Made by a program: the position numbers and the translations under genes. From an uncultured Peptococcaceae bacterium (GTDB lineage Bacteria; Bacillota; Peptococcia; Peptococcales; Peptococcaceae): a DNA stretch of 45,880 nt. The DNA lies in the NCBI GenBank assembly GCA_910585405.1, contig CAJUDO010000024.1, positions 1-45,880 of the forward strand. The letters run 5' to 3'. Shown here piece after piece: positions 1-8,247 of the stretch. Positions within the stretch are counted from its first letter, which is position 1. Each line of letters begins with the position of its first letter. The notes below the pieces were generated by a model. The model was not told the DNA's origin, ran no database searches, and saw nothing but the letters and a program-made list of their open reading frames with translations.

Positions 1-39
1 TCATTTTCTGTTTTTGCTGGCGGCGCCTAGGCTCCTTTG

Positions 40-55
40 TATTTCACGTGAAACA
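40..55. promoter_or_regulatory. parS: Probable parS site (ParB/Spo0J binding), one mismatch
   Basis: The 16-mer TATTTCACGTGAAACA differs at only its second base from the parS form TGTTTCACGTGAAACA. It lies just downstream of the coaE stop. A perfect copy lies about 6.7 kb away at 6703-6718, which makes a chance match unlikely. parS sites cluster near the chromosomal origin and load ParB for segregation. The mismatch may lower affinity. Confidence 0.7.
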
Positions 56-78
56 ATTTGCACACCTTTGCAGAAAAT

Positions 79-669
79 CTACTGGGCAAACAGCTCCGCG
101 CACAGTTGCTCTACCTGCCGCCATGTTTCCTCCATGGTGCCGTTGTTATCAATCACAGCATCGGCATACTGCAGCCGTTCTTCCTCCCCCATCTGAGCTG
201 CAATCCGTGCTTTTGCCTGCTGTATACTGTAATGATTGCGCGCAATCAACCGTCCCAGCTGGATTTCCTCGCGCACAGTCACCACCCAGACCACATCTGC
301 CAGTTGCCGATATGCCTCTTCCTCCAAAAGCAACGCCGCGTCCAGCACCACCCAAGGCTCTGGGCTCTGCAGCTGCCGTTTCAGCTCAGCCAGAATCAAA
401 GGCCCTGTAATTGCATTCAGCTGCTGCAGCATCGCTTCATCGGCAAAGACCTTTTTGCCCAAAAGCTCCCGGTTCAGTGTGCCGTCGGGCAATATGTACT
501 GCCATCCAAATATTTCTTTTATCTGCGCCAGCCCTTTGCTGCCTGGCGCCACCACCTGCCGTGCAACGATGTCGGCATCGACTATCGGCAGTCCTCTTTC
601 CCGCAAATATTGGCTCACCGTGGATTTGCCGCAGGCAATCCCGCCGGTCAAACCAATTACTTTCGCCAT
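79..669 (-). CDS. coaE: Dephospho-CoA kinase CoaE
   Basis: The product (196 aa) phosphorylates the 3'-hydroxyl of dephospho-CoA with ATP, the last step of coenzyme A synthesis in the cytoplasm. The N-terminus carries a P-loop, GLTGGIACGKST, followed by the CoaE-type stretch DADIVARQVV, and the length is usual for the family. I chose ATG 669 because an AGAAGGTG ribosome site ends a few bases before it; a GTG at 678 is in frame but sits inside that site. It is the last gene of the minus-strand polA-mutM-ytaF-coaE cluster and starts 26 bases after the ytaF stop. This gene order is common in Firmicutes. Nothing looks broken. Confidence 0.95.
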   Translation of the reverse strand: MAKVIGLTGGIACGKSTVSQYLRERGLPIVDADIVARQVVAPGSKGLAQIKEIFGWQYILPDGTLNRELLGKKVFADEAMLQQLNAITGPLILAELKRQLQSPEPWVVLDAALLLEEEAYRQLADVVWVVTVREEIQLGRLIARNHYSIQQAKARIAAQMGEEERLQYADAVIDNNGTMEETWRQVEQLCAELFAQ

Positions 670-695
670 TTGTGTCACCTTCTTGCTTCATTTTT

Positions 696-1325
696 TTATA
701 GAAACAACCGGAAAATGCCTATCAAAATTAACAGGCATCCCGGCAGTACTTTGATTTTTTTATAAGAGATATTGGCGCCTATGCGAGCGCCCCCAAAAAG
801 TCCTAAGGATAAAAACAGACAGGCGCAGAGCGCCGTGCAGATGCTGGTCATCACAGGGGAATAGCCCATGAGCGCCATCCCGATACCCGCTCCGCAGGAA
901 TCCAACGACAAGGCAAGCCCCAGCCAAAAGGCTTCCTTGCTGCTGATCATGCCGGAACGGTCCAAATCTGCCCGATGAGGCTCCTTCAAAATTTGTATGA
1001 CAATACCTAAGGGCGCAATGGTCCATTGAAACAATGCCTCATCTGCATCCTGCTGCTGTACCAGCTCCTGAATACTCTTGCCCAGCATATACACACCCAT
1101 GACAATCAAGATCATGGCACCGAGAACCTGCACCAGCTGCGGCGCAATAAACTGCCCCAGCCAGCTTCCCAGCCACATGGACAGCGCCAGCATCAATCCT
1201 GAACAGCCGCATATAATCAACACACCATACCAAGGCAATCTGATTTGTCTGATTCCATAGGAAAAACCGGCGCCTAAACAGTCGAAGCTCAGCGTCAGCG
1301 CCAGCAGTACCGTTAAAAACAACAC
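696..1325 (-). CDS. ytaF: YtaF-type membrane protein (MntP/YtaF family)
   Basis: A hydrophobic protein of 209 aa with about six membrane segments arranged as two related halves. Each half carries an Asp-Cys-Gly-Ala-Gly element: SFDCLGAG in the first and SLDSCGAG in the second. This repeat is typical of the MntP/YtaF group. The family includes the manganese exporter MntP, but YtaF members are known mainly as 'sporulation membrane proteins' and their substrate is not established. The frame is open upstream to 1412 and would overlap mutM, but a GGGAGG site five bases before GTG 1325 makes this the likely start and gives the family length. It lies between mutM and coaE in one operon. Confidence 0.85.
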   Translation of the reverse strand: MLFLTVLLALTLSFDCLGAGFSYGIRQIRLPWYGVLIICGCSGLMLALSMWLGSWLGQFIAPQLVQVLGAMILIVMGVYMLGKSIQELVQQQDADEALFQWTIAPLGIVIQILKEPHRADLDRSGMISSKEAFWLGLALSLDSCGAGIGMALMGYSPVMTSICTALCACLFLSLGLFGGARIGANISYKKIKVLPGCLLILIGIFRLFL

Positions 1326-1393
1326 AACCGCCTCCCTTCTCTCCTGATAGTAATATATGGAGAGAAGAGAATCCCGGTGCGAAAAATTTGGAC

Positions 1394-2227
1394 TTATCTC
1401 CGACGCTGGCAATTAGGACAATACACTGAGGCCCGTCCTGCCACTGTCACCTTTTCCATGGTACAGCCGCACTCCCCGCAGGGCTTGCCGCCACGTCCAT
1501 AAGCTCTGTGCTGCTCCTGAAAGCTGCCAGAGCGGCCCAGGCTGTCCACATAGTCCTTGATGGAGCTGCCGCCGCAGTCAATTCCCTGCGTCAAACGATC
1601 CTGAATGGCGAAATGCAGCGCTTTCGCCGTTTCCCAATCGGTGAGATGCCCCACCGGCTCTTCGGGATGAATCCGCGCCTGATACAAAATCTCATCGGCA
1701 TAAATATTGCCAATGCCGGCAATGTTCCGCTGGTCCAGCAAAAAGGCTTTTACCTTCTGGTTTTTTCCTGCCATTTGCCCAATCAGCCATCCCACCGTGA
1801 ACGCATCCCCCAAGGGCTCCGGACCCAAAGCTGCAATCCCCGAAAGGGCATCGTAGTTTCTGTCGGGCAAAAGCCACAGCGTGCCGAACTGGCGCACATC
1901 ATGATACCGCAGCTGATGCCCTCCCTGGAACTGGATGATCACATGGGTATGCTTTTCCACAGGGGCGTCCGTCGGCAGATAAAGCAGCTTTCCTGTCATA
2001 CGCAGATGCACTGCCAGAGTACGGCCGCTGTCCAAATCCAATAAAATATATTTCCCCCGGCGGTGTACCGCTGAAAAGCTGTCGCCGCTAAGCTGGATAA
2101 TCAGCTCCTCTGCGCTGGGGCTCTGAATGAGCCGGGGCAGAGAAACGGTCACATGTGAAATTTCCTGCCGGAGGATGGTCTGCGCTAAAGAGCGGCAGAT
2201 GGTTTCTACTTCTGGCAATTCAGGCAT
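1394..2227 (-). CDS. mutM: Formamidopyrimidine-DNA glycosylase MutM/Fpg
   Basis: A base-excision repair enzyme (277 aa) that removes 8-oxoguanine and formamidopyrimidines and nicks the abasic site. It begins MPELPEVET, so the catalytic proline and glutamate follow the initiator Met. The C-terminus has the zinc finger, with Cys pairs CGEC and CPNC close to the end. Also visible is the conserved LLDQRNIAGIGNIYADE stretch containing the helix-two-turn-helix. The ATG at 2227 shares one base with the polA stop (TGATG), so the two are translationally coupled. A GTG one codon upstream is also in frame, but the family N-terminus requires the ATG. DNA repair fits its place beside polA. Confidence 0.97.
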   Translation of the reverse strand: MPELPEVETICRSLAQTILRQEISHVTVSLPRLIQSPSAEELIIQLSGDSFSAVHRRGKYILLDLDSGRTLAVHLRMTGKLLYLPTDAPVEKHTHVIIQFQGGHQLRYHDVRQFGTLWLLPDRNYDALSGIAALGPEPLGDAFTVGWLIGQMAGKNQKVKAFLLDQRNIAGIGNIYADEILYQARIHPEEPVGHLTDWETAKALHFAIQDRLTQGIDCGGSSIKDYVDSLGRSGSFQEQHRAYGRGGKPCGECGCTMEKVTVAGRASVYCPNCQRRR

Positions 2228-4887
2228 CACACACGCTCCATATCATACCAGTTGAAGCCCACATTGACGTCGATTTTCAGCGGGACCTCCAAATTCACTG
2301 CGTGCTCCATGCACTCCCGCAGAATCACAATCAGACCGGCAATTTCCTGCGGCGGTACCTCAAAGATTAATTCATCGTGTACCTGCAGCAGCATTTTCGC
2401 TTCAAAGTTGCGTTTTTTCAGTTGCTCCTGCACCTGCAGCATGGCAATCTTGATAATATCAGCGGCAGTACCCTGAATGGGCGTATTCACCGCTGTGCGC
2501 TCGGCAAAGCTGCGCAAATTGAAATTCTTGCTGTTGATATCCTTGATATAGCGGCGGCGTCCCATCATGGTTGTGCTGATTCCGCTGCTGCGCGCCTCCT
2601 GTATGGTCGTGTCAATCCACTGCTTGACGCCGCTGTAGCGGGCAAAGTAGCTCTCGATATAATCCTTGGCTTCTTTTCGGCCGATGCCCAGTTCTTTGCT
2701 CAGGCCAAATTCCGTCTGCCCGTAAATGATGCCAAAGTTCACCGCTTTGGCATTACGGCGCATTTCCTTGGTCACGTCCTCCATAGCCACGCCAAACACC
2801 TCCGAAGCCGTGCGACGGTGAATATCTTCATTGTTGCGGAAGCTCTCCGTCAGCACCGGGTCCTTGGACATATGAGCCAGAATGCGCAGCTCGATCTGAG
2901 AATAGTCGGCGGCCACCAGCACATTATCTGTTTGCGCAGGCTTAAATGCCTTGCGAATGCGTTTTCCTTCCTCAGTCTTGATGGGAATATTCTGCAGGTT
3001 TGGCTCTGTGCTGCTCAGCCGTCCGGTGGCAGTGATCGTTTGATTGAAGGTGGTGTGTACCTTCCCTGTCTGCCCATCCACCAGCTTCAAAATCCCATCT
3101 ACATAGGTGGATTTCAATTTGGTCAGCTGCCGATAGGCCAGAATATCTTTGACAAACTCATAATCCTCCGCCAAAGTGTCCAGTACCTCCGCATCGGTGG
3201 AATAGCCTGTTTTTGTACGTTTTACTACCGGCAAACCCATTTTTTCAAACAGAATCACACCCAGCTGTTTTGAAGAATTGAGATTGAATTGTTCCCCCGC
3301 AGCGTCGTACAACTTCTCAGCCAACTTGTCAATGCGTCCCGAAAGCTCCCTGCCCAGTTCTTCCAGATACGCTGTGTCAATCCGCACCCCTTCATATTCC
3401 ATGCTGGAGAGCAGCTCCGCCAGGGGCAATTCAATCTGCACATACAGATTCAGCAACTGTTCCTCTTTCAAGCGCTCCAGCATGTGATCGCTGAGTACAT
3501 AGATTCCCTTCAGGAGTCCATACATCCGTTCCTCCGCCGGCTCTAGGGGCAAGGTCACATCAAAATACTGCAACGCCAAGCCTGCCACAGACAAATCCTT
3601 GCTTTCAGGATTGAGCAGATAGGCCGCCAGCGTGCTGTCAAACACCAGTGCCCGCAGCCTAATCCCCAGAGGTAAAAGACTGGCGTACAATTTCTTGGCA
3701 TCATCGGTGAGAATCATCACCTTGGAAGATTCCAGCCACGGCTTCAGGAGCCGCGCACAATCAGCAAAGCGCGCACCGCATGCGATCATATAAGGCTGTT
3801 CCTCCACCAGCAGCCCGATGGATTCCACTTTGCCGGTCACAATATTTCCCGCTGTTCGCTCAAAAATCAACACAATATGCATTGGATCATGGAGCAGCAG
3901 CTTCTCCTGCAGCTGCTCCGGTGTTGTCAGCAGTATCCCCTTTTTGGGCAGCACAACCTCGTCCGTCTCGCTGCTGTCCTCTTCTGTCGGGGATTCCCAG
4001 AGCTGCTCCACTGGCTCTTCGGGATACTGAGCCAAAAAATCTTTTAACAGAGAACGCAGCTCCAAATCTTTGTACAGCGCAATCAGCTGTTCCCGCTGTA
4101 CTGGCTGCACCGCCAAATCCTCCTTGCGAAATTCCAAAGGAACTTCACAGTAGATTGTGGCCAGTTCTTTGCTCATAAAGGCCTGCTCTTTATTGTCCCG
4201 TAATTTTTCGCCCAATTTTTTTCCGGCAAAATCATCCAAATGCAAATACAACTCTTCCACTGTGCCATATTGGTGCAGCAACTTCAGCGCCGTTTTTTCC
4301 CCCACGCCGGGCACACCGGGAATATTATCGGAGCTGTCGCCCATAAGTCCTTTCAAGTCCCGCACCTGATCGGGCACCAGATTGTATTCCTCGTGAAAGG
4401 CCGCATAATCATAACGACCCAATTCACTGATTCCTTTTTTCGTGAGATACACGCTGGTTTTATCACTGATCAGCTGCAGGCTGTCCTTATCCCCTGTGAC
4501 AATGATGCTGGCGATATCCTCCTTTTCTGCCCAGCGCACCATGGTGCCGATGACATCGTCCCCCTCGTAGCCTTCGGCTTCATAAATGGCAATGTTCATG
4601 GCGCGCAGCACATCCTTAATCAAATCCATCTGCCCCCGCAATTCCTCCGGCATCCCCTTGCGCTGCGCTTTATAATCAGCGTATTGCTCATGGCGAAATA
4701 CCTTGCGGCTCACATCAAAGGCCACTGCCAGATAATCGGGCTGCTCCTGCTTCACCAGGCGCATCAGCATATTGGTGAAGCCGTACACTGCGTTGGTAAT
4801 CACGCCTTTGGAGTTGCTCAAAATGGGAATGGCATAAAATGCCCTGTTGGCCAAACTGTTTCCATCAATCACAATTAATTTTTTCAT
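2227..4887 (-). CDS. polA: DNA polymerase I
   Basis: Full-length PolA (886 aa). Residues 1-290 form the 5'-3' flap exonuclease: VIDGN near the start, EAEGYEGDDVIGT at 104-116, then VTGDKDSLQL and GVPGVGEKTA. Residues 320-490 occupy the place of the 3'-5' exonuclease, but the DxE metal motif is replaced by IFERT at 341-345, so proofreading is probably absent, as in Bacillus-type enzymes. Residues 500-886 are the polymerase: motif A with D661 (VAADYSQIELR), motif B RRNAKAVNFGIIYGQ at 710-724, and motif C with H837-D838-E839. It acts in Okazaki fragment processing and repair synthesis. It starts 37 bases downstream of the GIY-YIG gene and is coupled to mutM by a TGATG overlap. Confidence 0.98.
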   Translation of the reverse strand: MKKLIVIDGNSLANRAFYAIPILSNSKGVITNAVYGFTNMLMRLVKQEQPDYLAVAFDVSRKVFRHEQYADYKAQRKGMPEELRGQMDLIKDVLRAMNIAIYEAEGYEGDDVIGTMVRWAEKEDIASIIVTGDKDSLQLISDKTSVYLTKKGISELGRYDYAAFHEEYNLVPDQVRDLKGLMGDSSDNIPGVPGVGEKTALKLLHQYGTVEELYLHLDDFAGKKLGEKLRDNKEQAFMSKELATIYCEVPLEFRKEDLAVQPVQREQLIALYKDLELRSLLKDFLAQYPEEPVEQLWESPTEEDSSETDEVVLPKKGILLTTPEQLQEKLLLHDPMHIVLIFERTAGNIVTGKVESIGLLVEEQPYMIACGARFADCARLLKPWLESSKVMILTDDAKKLYASLLPLGIRLRALVFDSTLAAYLLNPESKDLSVAGLALQYFDVTLPLEPAEERMYGLLKGIYVLSDHMLERLKEEQLLNLYVQIELPLAELLSSMEYEGVRIDTAYLEELGRELSGRIDKLAEKLYDAAGEQFNLNSSKQLGVILFEKMGLPVVKRTKTGYSTDAEVLDTLAEDYEFVKDILAYRQLTKLKSTYVDGILKLVDGQTGKVHTTFNQTITATGRLSSTEPNLQNIPIKTEEGKRIRKAFKPAQTDNVLVAADYSQIELRILAHMSKDPVLTESFRNNEDIHRRTASEVFGVAMEDVTKEMRRNAKAVNFGIIYGQTEFGLSKELGIGRKEAKDYIESYFARYSGVKQWIDTTIQEARSSGISTTMMGRRRYIKDINSKNFNLRSFAERTAVNTPIQGTAADIIKIAMLQVQEQLKKRNFEAKMLLQVHDELIFEVPPQEIAGLIVILRECMEHAVNLEVPLKIDVNVGFNWYDMERV

Positions 4888-4924
4888 ACTATCCTCTTTC
4901 CCTCTGTCCTCGCTGACAGATTCT

Positions 4925-5248
4925 CTATTTCATCTCGCTCTGCTGCAGCGCGAAAGCATTTCTTTCTATTTTATGCGCCACTTCCTGCACGACCTTTCGC
5001 CCTTCCTCCGACAAGAGCTGCAGCTTTTCCTGCCGGCTAAACTGCTTGATGGCAGCTTCCCGCTGCATGGCCTGCTGTTTTGTCGCATATTTCTCCCAAT
5101 ATACCAGCCGCACCGGCAAGCGGCTGCGCGTATATTTGGCGCCTTTTCCGCTGTTGTGCGCCGCTATACGCCGCGGCAAGTTGTCCGTGTAGCCTGTATA
5201 GAGAGATGCATCGCTGCACACTACCATATAAATATAATAAACGGCCAT
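4925..5248 (-). CDS. GIY-YIG domain protein (UPF0213/YhbQ-like)
   Basis: A 107-aa single-domain protein. The GIY-YIG core is clear: YYIYMVVCSDASLYTGYTD at residues 4-22, then the conserved Arg in LPRRIAAHNSGKGAKYT and a following Glu in YWEKY. Single-domain members of this group are widespread in bacteria. Some have been proposed to act on branched or damaged DNA, but the cellular role is not settled. It precedes polA by 37 bases on the same strand, so a repair role is plausible and remains inference. The AGAAGGAG site is about 12 bases before the ATG, a rather long spacing. Confidence 0.88.
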   Translation of the reverse strand: MAVYYIYMVVCSDASLYTGYTDNLPRRIAAHNSGKGAKYTRSRLPVRLVYWEKYATKQQAMQREAAIKQFSRQEKLQLLSEEGRKVVQEVAHKIERNAFALQQSEMK

Positions 5249-5365
5249 AAATTTTATTTCTGCTCCTTCTGGCTATTATCTCTTATTGTACCACGGATAA
5301 TTTGCTCCTGCCATCAGAATTACTTTGAGAAAGGGCTATCATAGAAAAATTTTTTCATTGTGTAC

Positions 5366-5394
5366 TTGCACTTTCCCTACGACGCGATTACAAT
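5366..5394 (+). promoter_or_regulatory. Sigma-A-type promoter of mrp
   Basis: The -35 element TTGCAC (5366-5371) is followed after 17 bases by the -10 element TACAAT (5389-5394). Each differs from consensus at one position. It lies about 40 bases upstream of the mrp start and points into it. Confidence 0.75.
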
Positions 5395-5436
5395 AAGATT
5401 AAGATATTAATTCATATTGATTTGGAGGTTTTAAAT

Positions 5437-6297
5437 ATGTCAAGTTGTAGCGGATGCTCTACTTCCGGCAGCTGCGATTCGTCCAGCTGTTCTTCTGGAG
5501 GCTGCTCCTCCTGCGGTTCTGCACCGCAGAAAACTCAGGCGCAGCAGCTGAGCAATATTAAAAATGTCATTGTCGTAATGAGTGGGAAAGGCGGCGTAGG
5601 GAAATCCTCTTTCGCCTCCATGATTGCCATCACCTTAAACAAAAAAGGCTACAAAGTAGGCATTCTGGACGGCGATATCACCGGTCCCAGCATCCCCAAA
5701 CTTTTCGGCCTGCACGGCAATCCTGAAATGACTGAGTTTGGCGCATATCCGTTAAAGAGCGCCAACGGCATCTCTGTCATGTCCATGAATCTGCTTTTGC
5801 CCAATGATGAAGAACCTGTTGTTTGGCGCGGTCCTATCATTTCCGGCGTCATCAAGCAGTTTTGGGAAGAGGTAATCTGGGGCGAGCTGGATTATCTGGT
5901 GGTGGATTTGCCTCCAGGAACCGGCGACGCACAGCTGACCATTCTGCAGAATCTGCCTGTAAACGGCGTGTATATGGTAACTTCTCCGCAAGATTTGGCC
6001 AACATGATCGTGCGCAAGGGCATCAAGATGGTAAACATGATGGACATCCCTGTATTGGGTATCGCTGAAAACATGAGTTATTTGTCCTGCCCGGACTGCG
6101 GCAAAAAAATTCAACTCTTCGGAGAAAGCAACATCGCACAGACCTGTAGCAACTATAAAGTGCCTCTCATCGGCAAATTCCCGCTGGACCCACAGCTGAC
6201 ACAGCTGGGCGATGCTGGCAGGATTGAAGAATACGACGGCGAAGTACTGCAGATTATGATGGAAAATCTGGCAGACTTCTTGCCTGTACAGAACTAA
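5437..6297 (+). CDS. mrp: Mrp/NBP35 (ApbC)-type Fe-S cluster carrier ATPase
   Basis: A cytoplasmic P-loop ATPase (286 aa) of the Mrp/ApbC family, which binds and transfers [4Fe-4S] clusters to target enzymes. The deviant Walker A is GKGGVGKSS near residue 50, and DLPPGTGDAQLT gives the typical switch region. A CPDC pair in the C-terminal part is the family cluster-binding motif. The first 28 residues are a Ser/Gly/Cys-rich tail with about seven cysteines (for example SSCSGC, GGCSSC) that may bind an additional cluster or metal. I start at ATG 5437, nine bases after GGAGG. The frame is open 15 bases upstream, but without a ribosome site. It has its own promoter and is followed 18 bases later by a small unknown gene. 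Confidence 0.93.
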   Translation: MSSCSGCSTSGSCDSSSCSSGGCSSCGSAPQKTQAQQLSNIKNVIVVMSGKGGVGKSSFASMIAITLNKKGYKVGILDGDITGPSIPKLFGLHGNPEMTEFGAYPLKSANGISVMSMNLLLPNDEEPVVWRGPIISGVIKQFWEEVIWGELDYLVVDLPPGTGDAQLTILQNLPVNGVYMVTSPQDLANMIVRKGIKMVNMMDIPVLGIAENMSYLSCPDCGKKIQLFGESNIAQTCSNYKVPLIGKFPLDPQLTQLGDAGRIEEYDGEVLQIMMENLADFLPVQN

Positions 6298-6315
6298 CTA
6301 AAAGGAGCACACTCT

Positions 6316-6579
6316 ATGAAATTTGATAGCACACTGGTCAACGTAGAAGGTAAAGATATTGTCATTGTCGCAGTGGATACCCACTTCTTCTCTCTGCCTC
6401 AGGAAGAAAAAGGCGAGCTGGTACGCAACTTCTTTGAATATTTCAAAAAGCCCATCGTTCTGATGGCTGTAAACCAGCAGGGAGATATGCAGTATTACGG
6501 TCGCCCGGACCTGACCGCTATGGTTGCCAATTTGAAATTCGGCGAATTCAAATGGCAGACCAATGAAATTACCGAATAA
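6316..6579 (+). CDS. Unknown 87-residue protein in operon with mrp
   Basis: I do not recognise this family. The protein is small, acidic and soluble-looking, with no cysteine, no signal peptide and no membrane helix. It looks like a compact alpha/beta fold: IVIVAVDTHFFSLP, then a helix-rich EEKGELVRNFFEYF, then KPIVLMAVNQQGDMQYYG. It starts 18 bases after the mrp stop with an AAAGGAG ribosome site and ends just before a strong terminator, so it forms a two-gene operon with the Fe-S carrier. An accessory role in cluster delivery or quality control is an inference from position alone. The codon use matches its neighbours. Confidence 0.8.
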   Translation: MKFDSTLVNVEGKDIVIVAVDTHFFSLPQEEKGELVRNFFEYFKKPIVLMAVNQQGDMQYYGRPDLTAMVANLKFGEFKWQTNEITE

Positions 6580-6590
6580 TGTAGTTTTTC

Positions 6591-6638
6591 AAAGCACTGC
6601 CGCACACCAAATTTTTGGTAAAGCGACAGTGCTTTTTT
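6591..6638 (+). terminator. Rho-independent terminator of the mrp operon
   Basis: The arms AAAGCACTG (6591-6599) and CAGTGCTTT (6627-6635) pair perfectly around a long loop. Together with the arm's last bases, the downstream tract has six T. It lies 12 bases after the stop of the 87-residue gene. Confidence 0.85.
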
Positions 6639-6702
6639 GGTGCAGGGCACTTTTTGATATAAGAAAAATAGGGGAAACACATCCGTCTCCCCTGTTTCAA
6701 AA

Positions 6703-6718
6703 TGTTTCACGTGAAACA
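6703..6718. promoter_or_regulatory. parS: parS site (perfect)
   Basis: TGTTTCACGTGAAACA is a perfect 16-base palindrome and matches the published parS consensus TGTTNCACGTGAAACA. It lies in the intergenic space between the mrp operon terminator and the convergent MATE gene. ParB (Spo0J) nucleates here and spreads or slides to build the partition complex and load SMC. In Firmicutes these sites are concentrated around oriC. Confidence 0.93.
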
Positions 6719-6867
6719 TTTGCAATTTTTTCGTGCAGCTTTTGCTTCACCTGTTTGCTATTTCCTTTCCTCTGCTGTACTGCGTGTTCGTACAACTCCG
6801 CTCTGCATTACCACAAATTGCACATTGCCAAGTAAAAAAATTTTTTCTACGTCTTTTTTGCGACAAC

Positions 6868-8247
6868 TCAAATCACCTGAAATCCCTTCCACCTGCCTGA
6901 CTTCTGCCTCCAGCGGAAAAGGACTGCCCGCACAAGCCAGTCACAGACCATGGCCAGAGCAATACCAATCACACCCAGCTGCAGTGTAATGCCTAAAACA
7001 TAAGAGAGCAGCAGCCGCACGCCAATGGTGGAAACAATGGAAATGTACATCGTGAAGCGCACATCCCCTGCCGCACGCAGTCCATTGCTCAACGCACCGG
7101 AAAAAGGATAGGCAAGTGCATTAAAGAGATTATGAATCAGAACCAGCCAGATTACCAGTTGCTTTGTCTCCGGCTGCAATGCATAAAACTGCAGAAAAAG
7201 CGGCGTCAAAAGCAAAATCAGTACATTCCATACGGAGGAAAACAGAATGGTAATCCTCAGCAATTTTTCAAAATAAGCCTCTGCCGCTCGTGGATTCCCA
7301 TTTCCCATAGATTGTCCGATGACTGTGATAAACACCGGTCCCATGGAAACCCCTGCCAGCGCCGCCAAAGACCAGATGCTCTGCGCCACGCCATTAGCTG
7401 CAATCTGGCTAGTACCAAAGAGCGCTACAATACTGCTCAACGCCACTTTCACCAGTTGAAAAATGCCGTTTTCCACTCCATTGGGAACTGCAATCCTCAA
7501 AATACGCTCCATGAGTCTGCCGTAACAGTGCAAAAGCCAGCGCCATTGATACGCCGCACCCTGTTTTTCATGAAAACAAAGCCAGGTGATCACCACAGCC
7601 GAAAAGGTGCGGGCCAACAAAGAAGGATAGGCCACGCCTGCCACACCCGCCTGCAAAATAAATACGCCTATCAGATTGCCGACAATATTCATCATATTGG
7701 ATATCGCCGACAAATACATGGTAACATCAGTTCTGCCCATACTGCGAAACAGCGCCGCGCCGGAATTGTAAATGGCCAGCGCCGGATAAGAATAAGCGGA
7801 GATTCTAAGATAGGTAACACATGCCTGCATCACATCCCTATCTACTCTGCCGAAGAGCAATGACACAATGTTCTCATTACCCCAAAGTGCCAATATCATA
7901 AGCATCAGGGAAAAACACACCGAAAAAGATAAGAGCTGGCTGGCGGCCTCCCCTGCTTTTTCCCTTGCCCCTCTGCCCAGATATTGACTGATGACCACAG
8001 CGCCGCCAGAAGCCAGGGCGGTAAAAAGATAAACAAAAATGGTATTAAATTGGTTGACCAGAGAAACACCACATACCGCCGCCTCCCCCACATAACTGAC
8101 GATAAAGGTATCTGCTAGCCCTACAAACATTACCAGCAGCTGCTCCAAAAACATAGGAATGATCATAGCGCGCAAAGCATTATTGGAAAAGGCTATGCCT
8201 TGCTGCCCGATACCTTTTTCTGCCGCTTTTAGGTTTTCATTTTTCAT
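6868..8247 (-). CDS. MATE family multidrug/organic cation exporter
   Basis: An integral membrane protein of 459 aa with about twelve hydrophobic segments. Family features include LADTFIVSYVGEAAVCGVSLVNQ near the N-terminus and the repeated two-lobe layout of MATE exporters. In the second lobe comes IAVPNGVENGIFQLVKV and later NGVAQSIWSLA. MATE proteins expel drugs or metabolites in exchange for H+ or Na+; the substrate here cannot be read from sequence. The start at 8247 (MKNENLKAAEK) overlaps the preceding flavodoxin gene by 11 bases. An in-frame ATG at 8268 would add seven residues, and I cannot decide between them from ribosome sites. The overlap suggests co-expression with the flavodoxin lipoprotein. 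Confidence 0.88.
   Translation of the reverse strand: MKNENLKAAEKGIGQQGIAFSNNALRAMIIPMFLEQLLVMFVGLADTFIVSYVGEAAVCGVSLVNQFNTIFVYLFTALASGGAVVISQYLGRGAREKAGEAASQLLSFSVCFSLMLMILALWGNENIVSLLFGRVDRDVMQACVTYLRISAYSYPALAIYNSGAALFRSMGRTDVTMYLSAISNMMNIVGNLIGVFILQAGVAGVAYPSLLARTFSAVVITWLCFHEKQGAAYQWRWLLHCYGRLMERILRIAVPNGVENGIFQLVKVALSSIVALFGTSQIAANGVAQSIWSLAALAGVSMGPVFITVIGQSMGNGNPRAAEAYFEKLLRITILFSSVWNVLILLLTPLFLQFYALQPETKQLVIWLVLIHNLFNALAYPFSGALSNGLRAAGDVRFTMYISIVSTIGVRLLLSYVLGITLQLGVIGIALAMVCDWLVRAVLFRWRQKSGRWKGFQVI

Noticed and set aside
58..765. 235-codon plus-strand frame over coaE
   Set aside because: It is antisense to a clear coaE; low-complexity His/Pro-rich translation.
2377..3273. 298-codon open frame on the plus strand inside polA
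   Set aside because: It is antisense to highly conserved polymerase motifs, with no ribosome site and no family resemblance.
4240..4878. 212-codon open frame on the plus strand inside polA
   Set aside because: It mirrors the codon pattern of the 5'-nuclease domain on the other strand and has no independent support.
7132..7863. 243-codon plus-strand frame over the MATE gene
   Set aside because: It is antisense to an obvious membrane transporter, and its translation is charged and featureless.
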